A stretch of 32,389 bases of DNA from assembly GCA_000969725.1 (NCBI GenBank), contig JXSR01S009243.1. The stretch is one strand, 5' to 3'. Shown here piece after piece: positions 28,546-32,389 of this stretch. The notes under the pieces are model-generated. The model saw nothing but the letters and a program-made list of their open reading frames with translations. It was not told the DNA's origin and did no database searches. The stretch's first letter is position 1. Every line of letters starts with the position of its first letter. The position numbers and the translations under genes are program-made. The DNA is from Ophiothrix spiculata (lineage: Eukaryota > Echinodermata > Ophiuroidea > Amphilepidida > Ophiotrichidae).

Positions 28546-29270
28546 AAATGTTAGTTTAATAATTTAATAAATTTCTTGTTAATATGATGCGTGATACGCA
28601 ACCTGACACAGTGGTTTCAGCCTGATAAACTGAAGAAACCCGTCGAATAATCAATGAAAAAAACAATTACTTTCTTAAAAATCATAATCTTGCCATCCAT
28701 AGAACTAGCCAGTTCCTTCGCATCCCATTTAGTGACCAAGCAGTGAGCGTGTGCCGTGCTACACGGCACACGCAAAGTGTTCTAGCTGAGCCGCCAGGCG
28801 ATTATCGCAAACAATCTAACCTTTTTTAACTGCAATTGTTGTATTCTAAGCTGGCAAATGACTGTGTGATAGACTTGAAACAAAATTATTATCTATGGCA
28901 CTTTTTCTGCAAAATCATCACCAAACCTTCTGAGGAATATCAAAAAACTTTCTCTTCAAAATGGACAAAGTCTGCCCAACAAAGTAAAAACATAGTATGT
29001 GTACTGCAGATATATTGCAAGCTACTTCCTTTTCCCTTGGAGTGCACAAATGAGCAGACAACCAATTCCCTTCCATAACTTTAGACAGCATCTACTAAAT
29101 CAAATATGTATAAATACAACTGTTTAGCATGGGAGTGGACTGAAGTGAATTTGCATGTTTATAGGAAGTATCTGCTTTACTTTATAAATGCACATGTACT
29201 GCTTTTTAACCAAATGGGGCAGAAGTATAACAAAGTACTAACCTTATCTACTGCAATTGATTTCTTCTAG
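28546..29270. other. 3' part of the long intron, one strong hairpin
   Basis: A GC-rich hairpin with 12-bp perfect arms, GCGTGTGCCGTG (28747-28758) and its inverse (28762-28773), has a 3-nt loop. The frame at 28836-29078 overlaps intron sequence and has no family match. The intron ends with the acceptor at 29270. Confidence 0.5.
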
Positions 29271-29486
29271 ATCGGCGACCGAGTTATAGCCTTCAAACGA
29301 TACGGCACATTCTGCGAAGTCATCACCACTCCTTCCAAGTTCTGTTACAAGATGCCCGAAGACATGAGCTTCGACGATGGCGCTGCTCTCGGTATCAGTT
29401 ACACGACCGCTTTCATGCTCATCTTTGATGTGGCTAACATCAAACCGGGCAAAACTGTTCTGGTGCACTCTGCGGGAGGAGGAGTG
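29271..29486 (+). CDS. VAT1: VAT1-type oxidoreductase, internal exon (entry to NADPH-binding fold)
   Basis: Exactly 72 codons in phase 0-0, between the acceptor TTTCTTCTAG and the donor GTAAGT. It begins IGDRVIAFKRYGTFCEVI, continues with TPSKFCYKMPEDMSF and GISYTTAFMLIFDVANI, and ends GKTVLVHSAGGGV. GDRV and the SAGGGV start of the glycine-rich cofactor loop are diagnostic for quinone-oxidoreductase-type MDR enzymes, and the order matches VAT1. The loop's next glycine is the first residue of the following exon, so an intron splits the NADPH-binding loop. Codon use is GC-richer than the surroundings, as for a maintained exon. The last 77 nt plus the first 50 nt of the intron are copied downstream three more times (see next entries). 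Confidence 0.93.
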
Positions 29487-29566
29487 GTAAGTAGAATTTT
29501 ATTAACATCATAATAAACACATGTAGTACTTCTACCAGGGGGAGGGGAGGAGGGAGGGGGAGGGGG

Positions 29567-29643
29567 CTTTCATGCTCATCTTTGATGTAGCTAACATCAA
29601 ACTGGGGACAACTGTTCTGGTGCACTCTGCAGGAGGAGGAGTG
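29567..29643 (+). pseudogene. VAT1 exon-end copy 2 with intact splice donor
   Basis: It encodes FMLIFDVANIKLGTTVLVH and then SAGGGV, still open, with a donor GTGAGT at 29644. No polypyrimidine tract and AG precede it; the upstream DNA is a G-rich purine tract, so it probably cannot be included as an exon. It differs from the true exon end at few positions, with two amino-acid changes (Pro to Leu, Lys to Thr). Confidence 0.85.
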
Positions 29644-29733
29644 GTGAGTAGAATTTTATTAACATCATAATAAACACATGTGGTACTTCTACCGGGGGAG
29701 GGGAAGGGGAGGGGGGGGGAGGGGGGGGGGGGT

Positions 29734-30280
29734 CTGTCATGCTCATCTTTGATGTGGCTAACATCAAACCGGGGAAAAGGGAAATGGATAACTACCCTTT
29801 GTATTTGGGGATTATTTATATGATCCCTATTGATCATATAAAATAACTATTTCTCCTCAAATATGCGTTGTAATGTATTGAATAATTAGCGGATGGCACA
29901 ATACAAATGGTCACTCATCAAAAAGTATAAATACGTCCCTAGGGGAGATAACAAACTTTGTATACCGGCCAATATGATGACATCATCAGGCATGGAGCTC
30001 AAATTTGGGGTATTTGGGTTCACTCAAAATCGATCCCGAGAGATTCGGTTGCGGGCAGAGACAAACTGTACAAATAATACTTCAAGCGAATGATACTCGA
30101 GCCCGCACGCAAAGCGTGTGTGCATGCTTTCAATATTCGTGCATTTAATATGACAAGATACGATGCATTATTGGCAAAAACCCAAATACCCAATTTTGTC
30201 TCCATGATGGAATAAAAATGGCAGTGAGTCTGGAATCTCCCCTGTAAATCTATGTAATAAACACATGTAGTACTTCTACC
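29734..30280 (+). pseudogene. VAT1 exon-end copy 3, interrupted
   Basis: The left part, to ANIKPGK, stops at about 29778, and the matching intron part resumes at 30255 (AATAAACACATGTAGTAC). The 476 bp between them are unrelated and include the foldback element at 29940-30243. The end of the exonic part and the splice donor are missing, so the insertion was accompanied by loss of about 57-60 bp. Confidence 0.75.
29940..30243. mobile_element. ~300-bp foldback/MITE inserted in exon-copy 3
   Basis: The ends AGGGGAGAT (29940) and ATCTCCCCT (30243) are inverted. Inner blocks AATTTGGGGTATTTGGGTT (about 30001-30019) and AACCCAAATACCCAATTTT (about 30178-30196) also pair. The centre has CCCGCACGCAAAGCGTGTGT, a small hairpin. 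No clear target duplication or coding sequence. Confidence 0.65.
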
Positions 30281-30318
30281 AGGTGGAGGGGGAGGGGGAG
30301 GGGGAGGGGGGGGGGGGG

Positions 30319-30395
30319 CTTTCATGCTCATCTTTGATGTGGCTAACATCAAACTGGGTAAAACTGTTCTGGTGCACTATGCGGGAGGAGGAGTG
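30319..30395 (+). pseudogene. VAT1 exon-end copy 4, donor lost
   Basis: It encodes FMLIFDVANIKLGKTVLVH and then YAGGGV; the Ser before the glycine-rich loop is Tyr here. The donor position reads ATGAGT, so splicing there is not expected, and similarity to the intron part ends at once. An A-run follows at 30417-30428. Confidence 0.85.
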
Positions 30396-31040
30396 ATGAG
30401 TAACCTTCAGGCGCCAAAAAAAAAAAAATTGTTTGGTTGTCCTCCAACTTTTTTTGAGGAAGTGCGGGAAGTACTATTTAGCACTTTTAGAATATCATTT
30501 AGCGCTGACAACATTTAATTATACGCGAAGCAGCTTTTACGCACGAAATTATATGCTCATCAAACTATCACGCACAAGTTATTGCGCGCGCTAACCTACG
30601 CACGCATTCCTTGTAAGTATTATGTGAATGCATTTTTTAAAGATTTCTTACTAAGTTAGACTTTTGGGCACATACAAATTACACAAAAACAAAAATGTAT
30701 TAATGTGGTATATAAAACAAATATATAATGACTTTTTCAGATCTCAGGATTAAAACTATGATCCTTCAGTGACTACAATTTTGCTATTTTACTTCGGCGC
30801 TCCACCCCTCAGTAAAATATCAATATCAGTCACTTCAGGTCCATAGTTTTAATTATAGAGATTCAAAGATTCAAAATTTATTTCAATAACACATTCAAAT
30901 AGCACATTCAAAAACAACTTAGAATAAACAAAACAGTATGTTAAAAACACAACAAAAGAATGGTATTGAGGAGATCTTCAAGTCAGTATATATTTGTATA
31001 CTATATTTCAACTGTTTCGCTGTCAGAACACACTAACGTA
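30396..31040. other. Intron sequence, no gene recognised
   Basis: Short palindrome-like ACGCACG/GCGCGC phrases lie at 30535-30605. The rest is AT-rich, and nothing else is supported. GATTCAAAGATTCAAAA at 30858-30876 is a small direct repeat. Confidence 0.4.
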
Positions 31041-31044
31041 CGTA

Positions 31045-31135
31045 CAGTGAAAAAAATGTGCCCACCCAGGAATCGAACTCAACACCTTTGGATTACAAGT
31101 CTTAATCACTTGGTTATGCTTAATATGTTGTGAAA
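31045..31135 (-). mobile_element. Degenerate tRNA-derived SINE, same family as 14570-14664
   Basis: The minus strand has a B-box-like GAGTTCGATTCC (31080-31069), a degraded A-box region (TAACCAAGTGATTAAGAC) and an anticodon-loop-like CTTGTAA. It is followed by the tail ATTTTTTTCACTG, the same tail as the unit at 14570-14664. The frame across it encodes VLSSIPGWAHFF, parallel to VAGSNPGW in the other copy, as expected from the shared tRNA B-box region. Confidence 0.6.
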
Positions 31136-31283
31136 TATGTCCAACTTTTGTTTTATAATTATTTGTAGCTTGGTTGAATAGAGTAAATATAAAAGAATAC
31201 CGGTACACATTTTGTATAAAAAAAATACATGTTACTTGTGATCAAGAAGTCAAGACTTATCCTAGTATAACGTTTTTATATCT

Positions 31284-31600
31284 CCCGGGGTACTCAAGTA
31301 TAATGTTGCAGGCATAGCGTGACCACAGTTTTTCAAAACACCCCATAAAGGGTGGAGGGTTCCGAAGCCAAAATATACCCTTTTCACCTATTCACACCCT
31401 CAATCGGGATTTTATCGATACTGTTTTCACACTTGGGTTTGAAAAAATACCCTATTTCTGAAAATTGCCCAATTTAATTGCTGTTTTTGATACCCTAAGC
31501 TGTGTCACCTGATACACCCTTCAGTCCTCAAAACAACCCTAATTCACCTTTTTCTTGGTCACGCTATGCCTGCAACATTATATTTGAGTGGCCCCCCGGG
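31284..31600. mobile_element. 317-bp MITE with CCCGGGG ends
   Basis: The left arm ACTCAAGTATAATGTTGCAG plus GCATAGCGTGACCA is matched by the inverted right arm, with CCCGGGG outermost on both sides; the right end has a few extra G/C. The arms are about 43 bp. The interior contains several CACCC/ACCCT phrases. It lies 66 bp upstream of the next exon. Confidence 0.85.
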
Positions 31601-31666
31601 CAAACTGCCCAAGGGGGATATCTGGAAACTATGATCCTACAAACTCTGCATCTATTTTCTCCACAG

Positions 31667-31812
31667 GGCTTAGCAATTTCTCAGCTGTGTCACATGATGG
31701 GTGATGTTAAACTCTACGGTACTGCGTCAGAAAACAAACACGCCACCATTAAGGACAAATTTGACCATCTAGTGGACACGGCCACGTCAGACTATGTGGA
31801 AGCCATCAAAAA
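31667..31812 (+). CDS. VAT1: VAT1-type oxidoreductase, internal exon (Rossmann-fold part)
   Basis: The acceptor TTTTCTCCACAG precedes the exon and the donor GTAAGT begins at 31813. It encodes GLAISQLCHMMGDVKLYGTA, then SENKHATIKDKFDHLVD and YVEAIK, with two bases of a further codon (phase 2 exit). The first Gly completes the glycine-rich loop of the NADPH-binding Rossmann fold, and GTASxxKHxxIK is a conserved VAT1 stretch (second beta strand of the fold). The phase 0 entry matches the exit of the exon at 29271-29486. The downstream part of the protein (ISPxGVDIVxDPLGG onward in the family) is not in the window, so the gene runs off the right edge. Confidence 0.92.
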
Positions 31813-32389
31813 GTAAGTTTTGCATCAGAAAACAAACCAGGTACCATCTAAACCCCAGTCACACTGTATCACTCAAAACACCCTCAGCAATTAAAATTAC
31901 GGGGGACAAGCAGGGGGGGGGAGATTTTCCCAAAGATGTCCATTTCAAGATTACTTTTACTCAACAAAACTTTGGTAGGTTTGTGTCACCTGGGTTAACC
32001 AGCATAGGCTCTTGTAGAACTAATTTTAGGTCAAAAATAGGGCCTATGGAACTGATATTTCTCTGAGTTGAGGTCTCAAGAACTGATTTTTCTCTGAATT
32101 GAGGTCTCAGGAACTGCCTTTTTCCCATAAAATTATGACTGCTGGAGCTCTAAAACTTATAAATTAGGTTGAAACTTTGTAAAAATACGGTTTTGAGGCA
32201 GTTTCTTTGAAAACGGGGGTCGTTGAAACTCCCTAATAGCGTATCAAACTTGAAAGAATTGTTAAATTAATGACAATGGTGCTTTAGATTGTCAACAAGA
32301 TGGTTCGCGAACCAGTAGTCTCGCCTGCGTATCGACCGCCTACTTAATCATTCAGTTGTGGGGTGGATCCCAAGGGAAAGATCATACAA
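31813..32389 (+). other. Intron start with a 32-bp tandem repeat
   Basis: GAACTGATTTTTCTCTGA with TTGAGGTCTCAG or its variant occurs twice in full and once in part from 32048 to about 32120 (period about 32). The next VAT1 exon was looked for and not seen. Confidence 0.55.

Larger units (their letters stand above)
15122..29270 (+). other. Intron of the VAT1-type gene (14.1 kb), filled with repeats
   Basis: The intron starts with GTAAGT and ends with TTGATTTCTTCTAG. The two flanking exons join in phase 0 and give a continuous family-consistent protein (after SPDFQ comes IGDRV). It contains the MITE copy B, a LINE fragment, the long satellite, the inverted minisatellite and a Penelope-like copy listed separately. 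Confidence 0.85.
29410..30395 (+). repeat. Four-fold local duplication of exon end plus intron start
   Basis: The unit is 127 bp: 77 bp of exon end and 50 bp of intron start, finishing GTAGTACTTCTACC. Copy 1 is the true exon end (29410-29536). Copy 2 is 29567-29693. Copy 3 has only its two ends (29734-29778 and 30255-30280), separated by inserted DNA. Copy 4 is 30319-30395, exonic part only. Each new copy begins directly after a G-rich purine tract (29538-29566, 29694-29732, 30283-30318). The copies differ from the exon by only a few substitutions. Confidence 0.92.

Noticed and set aside
29440-29837. Minus-strand frames across the VAT1 exon copies
   Set aside because: They are antisense of the exon copies and of the G-rich tracts; the true coding frame is on the plus strand.
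30020-30352. Minus-strand frame with a long poly-proline run
   Set aside because: The prolines come from the G-rich tract at 30283-30318 read in reverse, and the rest is antisense of an exon copy and a MITE.

Overview
This is a repeat-rich, AT-rich, intron-bearing piece of animal nuclear DNA. Canonical GT-AG introns, a VAT1-type host gene, Tc1/mariner, LINE, Penelope-like and many short inverted-repeat (MITE-like) elements all point to a metazoan. The style of the repeats suggests a marine invertebrate, possibly an echinoderm or hemichordate, but that is a guess with low confidence. There are no operons, bacterial-type genes or CRISPR arrays.

Only one host gene is convincing. Three plus-strand exons (14992-15121, 29271-29486, 31667-31812) have intact splice sites and matching phases. 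They encode the middle of a medium-chain dehydrogenase/reductase of the VAT1 (synaptic vesicle membrane protein VAT-1 homolog, quinone-oxidoreductase-like) family. The exon or exons for the N-terminus, before the conserved Cys-Gly-Leu-Asn-Phe segment, were not found, and the C-terminal exons lie beyond the right edge. The introns are about 14.1 kb and 2.2 kb. In the second intron the 3' part of the preceding exon, with its splice donor and first intronic bases, is copied three more times, and the copies are joined by long G-rich purine tracts.

The rest is layered repeats. 1-5 kb: a Penelope-like fossil with inverted tails, a 506-bp inverted-repeat element, and a dispersed repeat interrupted by two datable insertions. 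5.3-6.6 kb: a ~97-bp tandem array interrupted by two copies of one MITE family. 7-14 kb: a Tc1/mariner copy with an empty-site paralogue, an unidentified minus-strand ORF, a palindromic CCATGG element and several dispersed repeats. 13.7-15.8 kb: two copies of one ~600-bp element on either side of the first exon, plus a tRNA-derived SINE. 16-20 kb: a LINE fragment, two inverted-repeat elements and two unusual short-motif clusters. 20.5-24.9 kb: a complex ~620-780-bp satellite. 25-28.5 kb: an inverted minisatellite, a TTAA-flanked element with a 30-bp palindrome, two MITEs and a second Penelope-like copy. 29-32.4 kb: the two downstream exons, the duplicated exon pieces and further MITEs.

No single undescribed multi-gene system is present. 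The most unusual structures are the exon-fragment duplications stitched together by G-rich tracts (with a parallel case in the satellite), the element at 4228-4775 with a clear 6-bp target duplication and an empty-site copy nearby, and hammerhead-like motifs in the Penelope-like tails. All family assignments were read by eye from sequence; no database search was run.
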